A DNA stretch of 11,088 nucleotides, taken from the NCBI GenBank assembly GCA_041583135.1, contig JBFHGJ010000153.1, positions 1 through 11,088 on the forward strand, written 5' to 3'. Numbering within the stretch: position 1 is the stretch's first letter; every line of letters starts with the position of its first letter. Of this stretch, positions 1-7,157 are shown one piece after another. A program made the translations under genes and the position numbers. The DNA comes from JABSOG01 sp041583135. GTDB lineage: Bacteria > Pseudomonadota > Gammaproteobacteria > Enterobacterales > Alteromonadaceae. Below the pieces are notes generated by a model. That model searched no databases. It saw only the letters and a program-made list of their open reading frames with translations, and had not been told where the DNA came from.

Positions 1-45
1 CAAAAGGAAGTGGTAGTGTCAAATGTTGCTGACAAGGCTTTCTGA
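1..45 (+). CDS. Possible C-terminal tail of an upstream plus-strand gene (partial)
   Basis: Frame 1 from the left edge is open for 14 codons and stops at TGA 43-45. It reads QKEVVVSNVADKAF. The other two plus-strand frames stop earlier, and a strong hairpin terminator starts only about 12 bases later, which is the usual spacing after a gene end. The fragment is too short to assign to a family. It could also be non-coding sequence left of the terminator. Confidence 0.3.
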   Translation, partial: QKEVVVSNVADKAF

Positions 46-56
46 AGATGCATAAA

Positions 57-87
57 AAAATCCGATGACCAGAGATCATCGGATTTT
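57..87. terminator. Rho-independent terminator, probably bidirectional
   Basis: A perfect 8-bp stem (61-68 with 76-83) closes a 7-base loop and is extended by four A:T pairs (57-60 with 84-87). On the minus strand the stem is followed by seven Ts (complement of A54-A60), so it fits as the end of the minus-strand signalling operon whose last stop is at 189, giving about a 100-base 3' UTR. On the plus strand the T run is only four bases but may still serve the gene suspected to end at base 45. Confidence 0.8.
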
Positions 88-188
88 GATCCTATCCATC
101 AGAAAAGCAAGTGTTTTTTGCTTAACTGATCGGCATTAAGCTTTAGCTCCCTTTTTAACATTTGTTGTCGGCACCTAAGCTTGGCAAC

Positions 189-953
189 CTACCACTTTTT
201 CTTCGGTGCAAATAACACGTCCAATTCGTCTTGCTCTGCCGCTTCTTTGTCTTTGGCATCGCGGGCATTGGCGTTTTTAAGCTCCAAGGTGATCTGGTCG
301 AGATAATGTTTGACCTCTGTGGTTTTGGCAGCGATAAACTCATCGTTAAAACTGGTATTTTCCAGCGTTGCCAAGGCTTTTTCAAAATACTGCCTAGCTG
401 AGCCGAGCATGTTGGTATTTTTCGCTTTTAGGCCGCGGCGGACTTGGCTATCGACATTGATCTGCAACTGTAAAGACTCCATACGGCGGTCTTCATTCAT
501 AAAGATCTGCGGGTCTACATTACCCTTGCTGTGCTCTGAACGTAAAATGGCTCTGAGCTTTTTGATCCCCTGAACCACATTGATGATTTGTGCATCGCTC
601 TCAGGCATCGTGATTTTATCATCTCTTGGCGCTGCGTTCGGATCGGCGCTGTTCAAACGTTCTTTAGACTGCTTCAATCGAGTTTTGATTTCGTTTGAGC
701 TCGGGCTTAATTGATGCATTTGCTCTAAGGCGTCATGTACTCGCTTGTGCAGTACTGCTGTCAGATTCAAAGAGATTGGCACGTTGGCCGAGTTCATCAA
801 CACCTCTTCGGTTTCTTCGATAATGGTCTTGTATTTCGTCAATTGCGCCCTGCGTTCAGTTTCCTGACGCTCCTTGGCTTGCTGCATGCCATTGACCACA
901 ACAGCGATAATGATCAACGCAATGATAAGCACAATGACTATGGTGAAAAGCAT
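189..953 (-). CDS. Membrane-anchored protein of unknown function with charged cytoplasmic domain
   Basis: This 254-residue protein begins with one strongly hydrophobic segment (residues 2-20, mostly I, V, L and A) followed at once by a charged, Lys/Arg/Glu-rich stretch (residues 24-50). By the positive-inside rule the bulk of the protein should be cytoplasmic. The rest is helical and hydrophilic. Residues 184-200 (SARQYFEKALATLEN region) resemble one TPR helix, and the tail is very polar and ends in APKKKW. I do not recognise a catalytic motif or a named family. The ATG at 953 has a good ribosome site (GGGAG at 959-963, 5-base spacer). It lies 66 bases after the histidine kinase stop and before the terminator at 57-87, so it is probably the last gene of the response regulator-kinase operon. 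A role as membrane anchor or adaptor for that pair is inference. Confidence is high that it is a gene, low for any function. Confidence 0.85.
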   Translation of the reverse strand: MLFTIVIVLIIALIIIAVVVNGMQQAKERQETERRAQLTKYKTIIEETEEVLMNSANVPISLNLTAVLHKRVHDALEQMHQLSPSSNEIKTRLKQSKERLNSADPNAAPRDDKITMPESDAQIINVVQGIKKLRAILRSEHSKGNVDPQIFMNEDRRMESLQLQINVDSQVRRGLKAKNTNMLGSARQYFEKALATLENTSFNDEFIAAKTTEVKHYLDQITLELKNANARDAKDKEAAEQDELDVLFAPKKKW

Positions 954-958
954 CGCAA

Positions 959-963
959 CTCCC
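959..963 (-). promoter_or_regulatory. Ribosome binding site for the membrane-anchored protein
   Basis: The minus strand reads GGGAG here, five bases before the ATG at 953-951. It supports that start and shows the gene is translated independently of the kinase, whose stop is 66 bases upstream. Confidence 0.7.
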
Positions 964-1019
964 GCAATATTTTAATTAATTTTCAGTCTATTAAGCTAAT
1001 ACTACTCAATTTATTGTGA

Positions 1020-1709
1020 TTAGGGTAGTATTAAGGTGAAAACACTGCCACCTAATTGACCATTATTGGCCAATTTAATTTCGCCGCTGCGCGATTTGTT
1101 GGTATGGGCCGAGGCGATTATTCTGGCAAAGAACAATCCCAAACCGGTTCGATTGTTGCCAAGGTCCAACTCCTGCATCGGTAGTTCATTGCTGTTGAGC
1201 ATATGTTGAGGGTAGCCGTTGCCGTTATCCGATATGCTGATGTGCAATCGTTCGTCAATAATTTTGGCGTCAAAGCGGATCTTGTCTTTGGTATAGCGTA
1301 ACGCGTTAACAAACACGTCGTTGAGCAGGTTGCCCACCAGATTGGCATCGACAAACCATTCTAGGTCTTCATCGACACACACATCAATATCGATCGCTTT
1401 GCTTTGGGCATAAAAGCGATTTTTCTCTACCAGTTCTTCCACCAGATCATAAATGTGATGTTCTTCGACAAATAGCGGTAACTGGTCTTTCTCTACGCGA
1501 TAAAGTGACAGCATCTGCAACAAGTTGGTATTGAGCCTAGACGCTTCGTAATGGATGCTGGCAAGCTCCTTGGCCTGTTCGGGGTCTTGTTGGTTTACCG
1601 ACAAAGTATCGATAGATTGTATTAACATACACAGTGAGTTTTTCATGTCGTGCACGGCCGAGGCCAGCACCGAGGAAAAGTCAATTGCCTGGTTGGGTTG
1701 GTTATCCAT
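1020..1709 (-). CDS. Short soluble histidine kinase without sensor domain
   Basis: This 229-residue protein is a minimal two-component kinase. An H-box lies at AVHDMKNSL (His20 is the likely phosphorylated residue) and is followed by a helical dimerisation region (residues 20-75). The ATPase part has an N-box (residues 127-137, Asn130 and Asn135), a G1 box (Asp161-x-Gly163-x-Gly165) and a G2 box (GLGL, 189-192). There is no transmembrane segment and no PAS, GAF or HAMP domain before the H-box, so any signal must come through a partner. The ATG at 1709 overlaps the response regulator TGA as TGATG, the hallmark of translational coupling. A TTG one codon upstream (1712) is possible but less likely. 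The preceding gene is the expected phosphotransfer partner. Kinase identity is well supported; the signal is unknown. Confidence 0.88.
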   Translation of the reverse strand: MDNQPNQAIDFSSVLASAVHDMKNSLCMLIQSIDTLSVNQQDPEQAKELASIHYEASRLNTNLLQMLSLYRVEKDQLPLFVEEHHIYDLVEELVEKNRFYAQSKAIDIDVCVDEDLEWFVDANLVGNLLNDVFVNALRYTKDKIRFDAKIIDERLHISISDNGNGYPQHMLNSNELPMQELDLGNNRTGLGLFFARIIASAHTNKSRSGEIKLANNGQLGGSVFTLILP

Positions 1710-3325
1710 CAATCTTGCCTTTGTTGTACTTTTCTGCCGACCACATGAGAGCGAATATGATTGAACAGCAGTTTAAAATGGGATTTACGTTGATCGTTAT
1801 TGGCCAAAGACTGCATTGCCCGAGCGCAGGACTCCAACAATTCACTAAAGTCCGGCTGGTCTTTACCACGCCCGATGAGTTTGGTCATCGCCTGCATTAG
1901 GTTAAGGGCGATATTGACGTTCTCAGGGGCGTTTTGATGCGCCGAGCGAAACGCTTTGTAGGCACTGTCATAGTCGCGGTCGCGAAACTTGTTCATGCCT
2001 TGATTGTTGTAGGCACTGGCCTTTTCGAGGTCGCTTTCTTGCTCTTTGGCTTTAGTGTTGGCATAAAAGTCATCGTAGAGGGCCGTTATTCCGTCCAAAT
2101 CGGGGCAAACTCGGTGTGCGAACTTGATCTCATCGAGCAAAAACGGTTTGAACTCATCGGGCAGGTCTTCGAGTTTGAGGTGCGCCTGTTTGATCTTAAT
2201 CGATGCTTCTTTGGTTTTTTTCGACATATAGAGAAACACCGCCGCGTGAATATCACAGGCAAGGCCAAGCTGAATATTGTGGGCAAACTCATTGTGCATT
2301 TGGCTCAGTAGGCGCGACAGCTCACTCGGCGCTCGTCTACTGGCGGCGCCTAAATTGCCGCCTTGTATCATACTGAGCACTTGTGCGAGGTTGAGATAGT
2401 CTTCCGGCTTTTTCGCACTGGAGTGTTTAGACAGGCTGATGGCCTTTCTTAAGGCGGCACTGGCGGTCTCATAATGGTGGTAGCGAATGGCCAATTGCGC
2501 CAATTTACGCTGACGCACCGCTGAGTTGTTGCTGATAGACACAGTGGCCTGCAATACTTTATAAGCATTTTCATAATCGCCAATGGCCAGTAGGGCTTCG
2601 ACTTTTTGGTCGTAGGCATCGACAGAAAACTTTTGTACATCGATGATGCGGTCTAAATCGGCGATGGCTTCGACATACATGCTTGAGTGGATCTTACATC
2701 TGGCGCGGCCCAGCAGTGCCCAGCTGATCTCTCTGCGCTCTAATATCACATCGTATATTGCCATGGCATCGGCGGGTTGACCCAAACGCAAGTAGCAATC
2801 TGCCTTGATCCGATGGCAAGCGATGGTGTATTTGGATTTTTTGCTGATCAAATAGTCGCAGCAGCTGATCGCCTTTAAATAATCTTTATCGTTAAGCGCC
2901 TGAAACACCAGTTTCATCGCCTGCTTTTTCTCATAGGCGCGGTCGAGGCGGGTTTTCAGCGTTGCTTTGGTAAATGGCTTGGGCAGGCAGTCGTCGGGGT
3001 TGACGTCGATGGCGCTTTGGATCATTTCCATCGAGGTTTCACCGGTGATCAGAATGACGATGGAGTCATGGCGCAATATTTCTTTATAACGCAGTTCTTC
3101 AAGCACTTGCAGGCCGTTGCTGCTTTCTCCTAGGTTGTAATCGATAAGGACGATATCTTGATGCTTTTTACCGTAAGATTCGACCGCTTCATCGCCGCTG
3201 GCGGCGAGGTCGATTTCATGTCCCCCCATACCTTCAATCATTCGCTTGAGCGAGTGACGAAACTCCATGAAGTCGTCAACGATCAAAAAGGTCTGGTTTA
3301 CATAACGGTTTAAGCGGTTTTCCAT
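1709..3325 (-). CDS. Response regulator with TPR output domain
   Basis: The 538-residue protein starts with a receiver domain (about 10-135). It carries the acidic pair Asp17-Asp18, the phospho-acceptor Asp62 in VLIDYNLG, the switch Thr94 in ILITGE and the conserved Lys116 in KPF. From about 140 to the end it is helical with TPR-like repeats: clear ones near 143-160, 170-195, 205-230, 236-262 and 270-298, and another near 436-475 (YNNQGMNKF...YDSAYKAF). There is no helix-turn-helix, GGDEF, EAL or HD-GYP output, so phosphorylation probably changes protein-protein binding. Vibrio cholerae VieB is a known receiver-plus-TPR protein that modulates its partner kinase, a useful analogy but not shown orthology. 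No clear Shine-Dalgarno precedes the ATG at 3325, yet the receiver domain needs this N-terminus and no closer start exists. It is the first gene of the operon and divergent from cysB. Confidence 0.9.
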   Translation of the reverse strand: MENRLNRYVNQTFLIVDDFMEFRHSLKRMIEGMGGHEIDLAASGDEAVESYGKKHQDIVLIDYNLGESSNGLQVLEELRYKEILRHDSIVILITGETSMEMIQSAIDVNPDDCLPKPFTKATLKTRLDRAYEKKQAMKLVFQALNDKDYLKAISCCDYLISKKSKYTIACHRIKADCYLRLGQPADAMAIYDVILERREISWALLGRARCKIHSSMYVEAIADLDRIIDVQKFSVDAYDQKVEALLAIGDYENAYKVLQATVSISNNSAVRQRKLAQLAIRYHHYETASAALRKAISLSKHSSAKKPEDYLNLAQVLSMIQGGNLGAASRRAPSELSRLLSQMHNEFAHNIQLGLACDIHAAVFLYMSKKTKEASIKIKQAHLKLEDLPDEFKPFLLDEIKFAHRVCPDLDGITALYDDFYANTKAKEQESDLEKASAYNNQGMNKFRDRDYDSAYKAFRSAHQNAPENVNIALNLMQAMTKLIGRGKDQPDFSELLESCARAMQSLANNDQRKSHFKLLFNHIRSHVVGRKVQQRQD

Positions 3326-3554
3326 GCGGTTACAGTCACAGTTGTGTTTAATATAGATGCCTCGGTACTGACTATAAACTTAGCCAAGAGCGCCGACATT
3401 TTCATTTTATTTTGCCCATTTAGGTTAATGGCGTTGCATTTTTCCTTATAAATTCTAAACTAAATGCTTCTAAAGTAATAAATATAAAAAAATTTAGACG
3501 TAAATAGAATATAGTCGCGGCAAAAATATCGTTTGGGCACAGGCAATTACTTAA
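3326..3554. promoter_or_regulatory. Divergent promoter region between the signalling operon and cysB
   Basis: This 229-base gap must hold promoters for both the minus-strand operon and plus-strand cysB. It is AT-rich, with an A-tract near 3476-3494 of the kind that bends DNA. I could not settle on convincing -35/-10 pairs: candidates such as TTGCAT (3434-3439) with TAAACT 16 bases later match the sigma-70 consensus poorly. CysB is known in enteric bacteria to repress its own gene, so a CysB site is expected here, but I cannot place it. No open frame of note lies in the gap. Confidence 0.5.
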
Positions 3555-4532
3555 ATGAAGTTACAACAACTTAGATATATCGTCGAAGTGTTAAATCACA
3601 ATTTGAACGTTTCGGCGACTGCCGAAAGTCTATACACTTCGCAACCAGGGATCTCCAAACAGGTCAGAATGTTAGAAGACGAGCTGGGCGTACAGATCTT
3701 CGCTCGTTCCGGCAAGCATCTGACTCATGTCACCCAAGCAGGGCGAGAAGTCATTCATATTGCTCAGGAAATTCTTGGTAAAATTGACTCGATTAAGGCC
3801 GTCGCCAAAGAATATACTTTGCCGGACCAAGGCAAACTCAACATTGCGACCACCCACACTCAGGCCCGTTATGCTTTGCCTGGGGTGATCAGCAATTTTA
3901 TGAAAGATTACCCCCATGTGTCACTGCATATGCATCAAGGGACGCCTCAGCAGATAAGTGATGCCGCCGCAAAAGGTGATGCCGACTTTGCCATTGCAAC
4001 CGAAGCGATGCACTTGTATAGCGATTTGATTATGTTGCCGTGCTACCATTGGAATCGCTGCGTTTTGGTCCGTTCTGACCATCCACTGGCGCAGCGTACT
4101 GAACGCATTACCATTGAAACCTTGGCGAAGTTTCCATTGGTCACCTATGTGTTTGGTTTTACCGGCCGCTCGGTGCTCGACAAGGCGTTTCAGCGCAAGG
4201 GGCTGAATCCACGTATCGTTTTTACCGCAACCGATGCCGACGTGATCAAAACCTATGTAAGGGCAGATGTTGGGGTTGGGGTATTGGCCTCGATGGCAGT
4301 TGAAAACGATTTGGACAAGGATTTGGTGAAAATTGACGTTAGTCACTTGTTTGATGCCAGCACGACTAAAATCGGCTTTAGAAAAGGCAATTTCTTGAGA
4401 AGCTATATGTTTGATTTTATTGAACGATTTGCGCCACATTTAACCAAGTCTGTGGTTGAGAAAGCTTGTATGGCGCGTAATCAAGAAGAGATTAATGCCA
4501 TGTTTGAAGACATTGAGTTGCCGGTTTTATAA
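3555..4532 (+). CDS. cysB: CysB, LysR-type regulator of the cysteine regulon
   Basis: CysB activates sulfate uptake and reduction genes when N-acetylserine or O-acetylserine signals a shortage of cysteine, and it represses its own gene. The 325-residue protein matches E. coli CysB (324 residues) from the first residues, MKLQQLRYIVEV, through the winged HTH (about 19-50, SATAESLYTSQPGISKQVR), to the C-terminal region ending in the EDIELP segment. The inducer pocket is intact: Thr100, Thr102 and Gln103 in IATTHTQARYALP align with the E. coli sulfate/inducer-binding residues of the same number. The motifs YVFGFTGRS and FTATDADVIKTYVR are also CysB signatures and distinguish it from other LysR proteins, including Cbl less clearly. 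The start at 3555 gives the canonical N-terminus, although the ribosome site is weak. It is divergent from the signalling operon and convergent with sdaA. Confidence 0.96.
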   Translation: MKLQQLRYIVEVLNHNLNVSATAESLYTSQPGISKQVRMLEDELGVQIFARSGKHLTHVTQAGREVIHIAQEILGKIDSIKAVAKEYTLPDQGKLNIATTHTQARYALPGVISNFMKDYPHVSLHMHQGTPQQISDAAAKGDADFAIATEAMHLYSDLIMLPCYHWNRCVLVRSDHPLAQRTERITIETLAKFPLVTYVFGFTGRSVLDKAFQRKGLNPRIVFTATDADVIKTYVRADVGVGVLASMAVENDLDKDLVKIDVSHLFDASTTKIGFRKGNFLRSYMFDFIERFAPHLTKSVVEKACMARNQEEINAMFEDIELPVL

Positions 4533-4547
4533 TGCCACCGCTTGCAT

Positions 4548-4563
4548 TGAGCATCCTTGCTCA
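4548..4563. terminator. Hairpin between convergent cysB and sdaA, possible terminator
   Basis: A perfect 6-bp stem (TGAGCA 4548-4553 with TGCTCA 4558-4563) closes a 4-base loop 15 bases after the cysB stop. There is no T run behind it on the plus strand, so it is not a classical intrinsic terminator. Next to it, 4565-4576 is a perfect 12-base palindrome (TGTTGATCAACA) that contains the sdaA stop codon. Together they may separate the two convergent genes. Confidence 0.35.
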
Positions 4564-4570
4564 GTGTTGA

Positions 4571-5950
4571 TCAACATTCGATAATGTTAACCGCTAGACC
4601 ACCTCTGGCGGTTTCTTTATATTTGGTCTTCATATCAGAGCCGGTATCCCACATGGTCTTGATCACTTTATCCAGTGAGACCTTTTGCTGACCTGAGTTG
4701 CTGCGTAGGGCCAAACGGGCCGCATTGATGGCTTTGACCGCGCCCATGGCATTGCGCTCAATACAGGGGACCTGTACCAAGCCACCGACCGGATCGCAGG
4801 TTAAGCCAAGGTTGTGCTCCATACCTATCTCTGCGGCAACTTCTACTTTTTCGGCGCTGGCACCTAAGATCTCAGCAAGGGCACCGGCTGCCATAGAGCA
4901 GGCTACACCGACCTCACCTTGACAGCCAACTTCTGCGCCGGAGATAGAAGCATTTTGCTTATACAAGATGCCGATGGCCGCGGCCGTGAGCAAAAATCGA
5001 GAAGCAATGCTCTCATCGACTTTGTGAATATACTTGTCAAAATACATCAAAACCGCTGGGATGATGCCTGCGGCGCCGTTGGTTGGTGCGGTGACGACTC
5101 GTCCACCTGCGGCATTTTCTTCATTGACCGCCAAGGCAAACAAATTCACCCAATCCATGACTACCAGCGGGTCGTTAGATTGTTCGATAGACAGACGGTG
5201 ATACAGCCCCGGCGCCCTTCTTTTTACTTTGAGACCACCGGGCAGGATCCCTTCGTTTTTGATGCCGTTGGCAACACTTTCTTTCATGGTTCGGAAGATG
5301 GCAGCAAGCTTTTGTCTGATCTCAGCCTCTGGCATCAGTGTTTTTTCATTGGCCATCATCAACGACGAAATACTCAAGCCGTTGGTTCGGCATTGCTCAA
5401 GCAACTGCTCGCCGGTTTCAAAGGGATAGGGGAAGTCGCTTAATTGGGCCTGCTCGGTTTTGGCCAGCTTTTCCTGCTCGAAGTCACGTTCATTGACGAT
5501 AAAGCCGCCGCCGATGGAGTAAAAAGTCTCACTGGCAACCACGGTCTTATCGTTGTAGGCGTATAAAGTCATGGCATTGGAGTGCTTGGGCAAGGTTTTA
5601 CGACGATGGAAAACAATCGCATCGGTACGCGGAAAACTCGCCATGTGAATGCCGCCCAGCTCAATTTGCTGATCTTTGTCGATCCGCATCAGCAGGTCAT
5701 CGACGATATCAGGGTCGATGGTTTCCGGCTCGTGTCCGGCTAAACCCAAAATGACGGCTTTGCCGGTGCCGTGACCTTTACCGGTTTGGCCAAGTGAGCC
5801 GAATAACTCCACTTTGACACTGGTGATCTGTTCGATAGTGCCATCTTGTTTAAGGCTGTCTACGAAAAGTTTGGCTGCGCGCATTGGGCCGACAGTGTGT
5901 GAGCTAGAAGGGCCAATGCCGATGCTGAAGATATCGAATGTGCTGATCAT
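4571..5950 (-). CDS. sdaA: L-serine dehydratase, iron-sulfur type
   Basis: The enzyme deaminates L-serine to pyruvate and ammonia using a [4Fe-4S] cluster rather than PLP. The 459-residue protein is the single-chain SdaA form (E. coli SdaA is 454). The N-terminal beta domain carries the substrate-loop motif GPSSSHTVGPM (13-23). The C-terminal alpha domain has the cluster cysteines Cys343 (VGCQGEVG), Cys385 (TCDPVGG) and Cys396 (PCIERN). The last residue is Cys459 in NIIEC, corresponding to the tail cysteine that in Legionella L-serine dehydratase reaches into the active site and caps the fourth iron. APTNGAAGIIPAV (288-300) is another family hallmark. The ATG at 5950 is required because GPSSSHT lies only 13 residues in; no strong Shine-Dalgarno is seen. 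It lies 115 bases after the PLP enzyme on the same strand. sdaB encodes a near-identical family member, so the symbol rests partly on the nudL-linked context. Confidence 0.94.
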   Translation of the reverse strand: MISTFDIFSIGIGPSSSHTVGPMRAAKLFVDSLKQDGTIEQITSVKVELFGSLGQTGKGHGTGKAVILGLAGHEPETIDPDIVDDLLMRIDKDQQIELGGIHMASFPRTDAIVFHRRKTLPKHSNAMTLYAYNDKTVVASETFYSIGGGFIVNERDFEQEKLAKTEQAQLSDFPYPFETGEQLLEQCRTNGLSISSLMMANEKTLMPEAEIRQKLAAIFRTMKESVANGIKNEGILPGGLKVKRRAPGLYHRLSIEQSNDPLVVMDWVNLFALAVNEENAAGGRVVTAPTNGAAGIIPAVLMYFDKYIHKVDESIASRFLLTAAAIGILYKQNASISGAEVGCQGEVGVACSMAAGALAEILGASAEKVEVAAEIGMEHNLGLTCDPVGGLVQVPCIERNAMGAVKAINAARLALRSNSGQQKVSLDKVIKTMWDTGSDMKTKYKETARGGLAVNIIEC

Positions 5951-5998
5951 ATAAGGTATAGGTTTCCAACTGGTTTGTCTAAATGGATTAACTTTAAG

Positions 5999-6024
5999 CT
6001 TATACCAGCTTTTTACATTAACAA
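5999..6024 (-). promoter_or_regulatory. Candidate extended -10 promoter for sdaA
   Basis: On the minus strand TGGTATAAG (6007-5999) resembles an extended -10 element, and TTGTTA (6024-6019) lies upstream with a short 14-base spacer. It is about 50 bases from the sdaA ATG. The 115-base gap before sdaA makes a separate promoter plausible, but the spacer is not ideal and the flanking DNA is AT-rich. Confidence 0.3.
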
Positions 6025-6065
6025 TATAAAAGTGGACAAGCGATTTGGGTCATTTTTATGGGTTG

Positions 6066-7052
6066 TTAAAGTGTCGGTAAATCGTCTAAACAGTCTTGCT
6101 GCCAAATCTGATGGCGTGTTGCCAAGTCCATATTGCCGCCTGAGAGCATCAGCAACACCGTTTTCGCGCTCGATTGCGACGTTAGCCACTGACAGGCTGC
6201 CGCCATAGACAAGGCGGCGGTCGGCTCTATGGTTACTTTGAGCAGATGGGTCAGCCACTGTGTCCAGTAGATGATGGCGTGTTCATCGATTTCCAAGATA
6301 CCATCGGCGGCCTTTAAATAGCTGAAAGTTCGTTCTGAGACGGCAAGGGTTTTAACGCCGTCGGCAATGGTGTCGGGGCTGGCCGGCAGTTTTACAATAT
6401 TGCCGCTGCGCAGACTTTGGGCGGCGTCATTGGCATTGATTGGCTCGGCGCCAAACACTTTGATTGCCGAGTTTATACCCTTGGCTGCGATGGTTGTGCC
6501 TGAGAGAAAACCGCCGCCACCACAGGGGGTAAAAATGGCATCTACGGCATCTACTTGGCTAAGGGCCTCGAGTGTGACTGTGCCTTGTCCGCAGATCACT
6601 TGGTCATGGTCATATGGCGGTATGAGATAAGCCCCTTGCTTAGCCAGTTCGGCAGAGCGGGCTTCGGCGCTCATACGATCTGCACAAATGACCACTTCTG
6701 CGCCATAGCCTGCGGTTGCTTGGGCTTTTACCTCGGAAACGCCTTTGGGCATTAAGATGGTGGCCTGAACGTTAAATTGTGCGCAGGCCCATGCGACTGA
6801 CTGCGCATGGTTACCTGAGCTATAAGCGACAACGCGCTTGGGGAGTTGGCCTTGCTCTTTAAGCCAAGCGAGGGTATTGAACGCGCCACGGGCTTTAAAT
6901 GCGCCGACTTTTTGTAGGTTTTCTGCTTTAAACAAAAAACGATGGCCCAACCGCTTATCAAGAAAACTCGAAGACAATACCGGGGTTTTATGTACATGCC
7001 CACAAATGCGCTGTTGTGCCGCCTTAATATCCGCCAGTTGCAGTTTGTCCAT
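6066..7052 (-). CDS. Fold-type II PLP enzyme: threonine/serine dehydratase or serine racemase
   Basis: The 328-residue protein has all landmarks of the threonine dehydratase/serine racemase family. The PLP lysine is Lys53 in VGAFKARGAF, the substrate loop is SSGNHAQ (78-84), the phosphate-binding loop is CGGGG (177-181), and Ser304 in SGGN contacts the pyridine nitrogen. It has no C-terminal ACT regulatory domain, so it is not a full-length biosynthetic IlvA (about 514 residues in E. coli) and matches catabolic TdcB (329) and serine racemases in length. Two details lean towards racemase. Ser79 occupies the place of the re-face catalytic serine (Ser84 of human serine racemase), where IlvA and TdcB have Ala (SAGNH). 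Glu203, Ala207 and Asp209 reproduce the spacing of the Mg2+ site Glu210/Ala214/Asp216. Many racemases also dehydrate serine and threonine, so both activities are possible. It lies between the Nudix gene and sdaA, pointing to serine catabolism or interconversion. Confidence 0.88.
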   Translation of the reverse strand: MDKLQLADIKAAQQRICGHVHKTPVLSSSFLDKRLGHRFLFKAENLQKVGAFKARGAFNTLAWLKEQGQLPKRVVAYSSGNHAQSVAWACAQFNVQATILMPKGVSEVKAQATAGYGAEVVICADRMSAEARSAELAKQGAYLIPPYDHDQVICGQGTVTLEALSQVDAVDAIFTPCGGGGFLSGTTIAAKGINSAIKVFGAEPINANDAAQSLRSGNIVKLPASPDTIADGVKTLAVSERTFSYLKAADGILEIDEHAIIYWTQWLTHLLKVTIEPTAALSMAAACQWLTSQSSAKTVLLMLSGGNMDLATRHQIWQQDCLDDLPTL

Positions 7053-7091
7053 ACGTTTTTACAGCCTTAATGTGTGCAATAGTGAACGGGC

Positions 7092-7119
7092 ATCTTAACC
7101 GAGTTTGGTTGAAAATCAA
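7092..7119 (-). promoter_or_regulatory. Candidate sigma-70 promoter for the PLP enzyme gene
   Basis: The minus strand shows TTGATT (7119-7114) and TAAGAT (7097-7092) with a 16-base spacer, each matching four of six consensus bases. It sits 40 bases before the ATG at 7052, in the 105-base gap after the Nudix gene. It would let the serine genes be expressed apart from the regulator-Nudix pair. Confidence 0.35.
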
Positions 7120-7157
7120 TGGGGCTGGCTGCTCTTACCAGATTGAAATGTTCTATG

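Noticed and set aside
103..123. Small hairpin AAAGCAA/TTGCTT just after the strong terminator
   Set aside because: The stem is short and AT-rich and the loop is mostly T; it adds nothing to the clear terminator at 57-87.
3444..3465. AT-rich TTATAAATTCTAA stretch considered as a CysB binding site
   Set aside because: CysB sites are poorly conserved and many AT-rich segments in this gap would fit equally well, so the sequence alone does not support a specific site.
3921..4439. Long minus-strand open frame inside cysB
   Set aside because: It is fully antisense to a CysB gene recognised along its whole length and resembles no family; treated as a shadow frame.
4919..5443. Long plus-strand open frame inside sdaA
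   Set aside because: It is antisense to conserved sdaA sequence that contains the cluster cysteines; there is no ribosome site or recognisable motif.
6066..7052. Naming the PLP enzyme ilvA or tdcB
   Set aside because: It lacks the IlvA regulatory domain, and its SSGNH loop and metal-site residues fit serine racemase at least as well, so no symbol was given.
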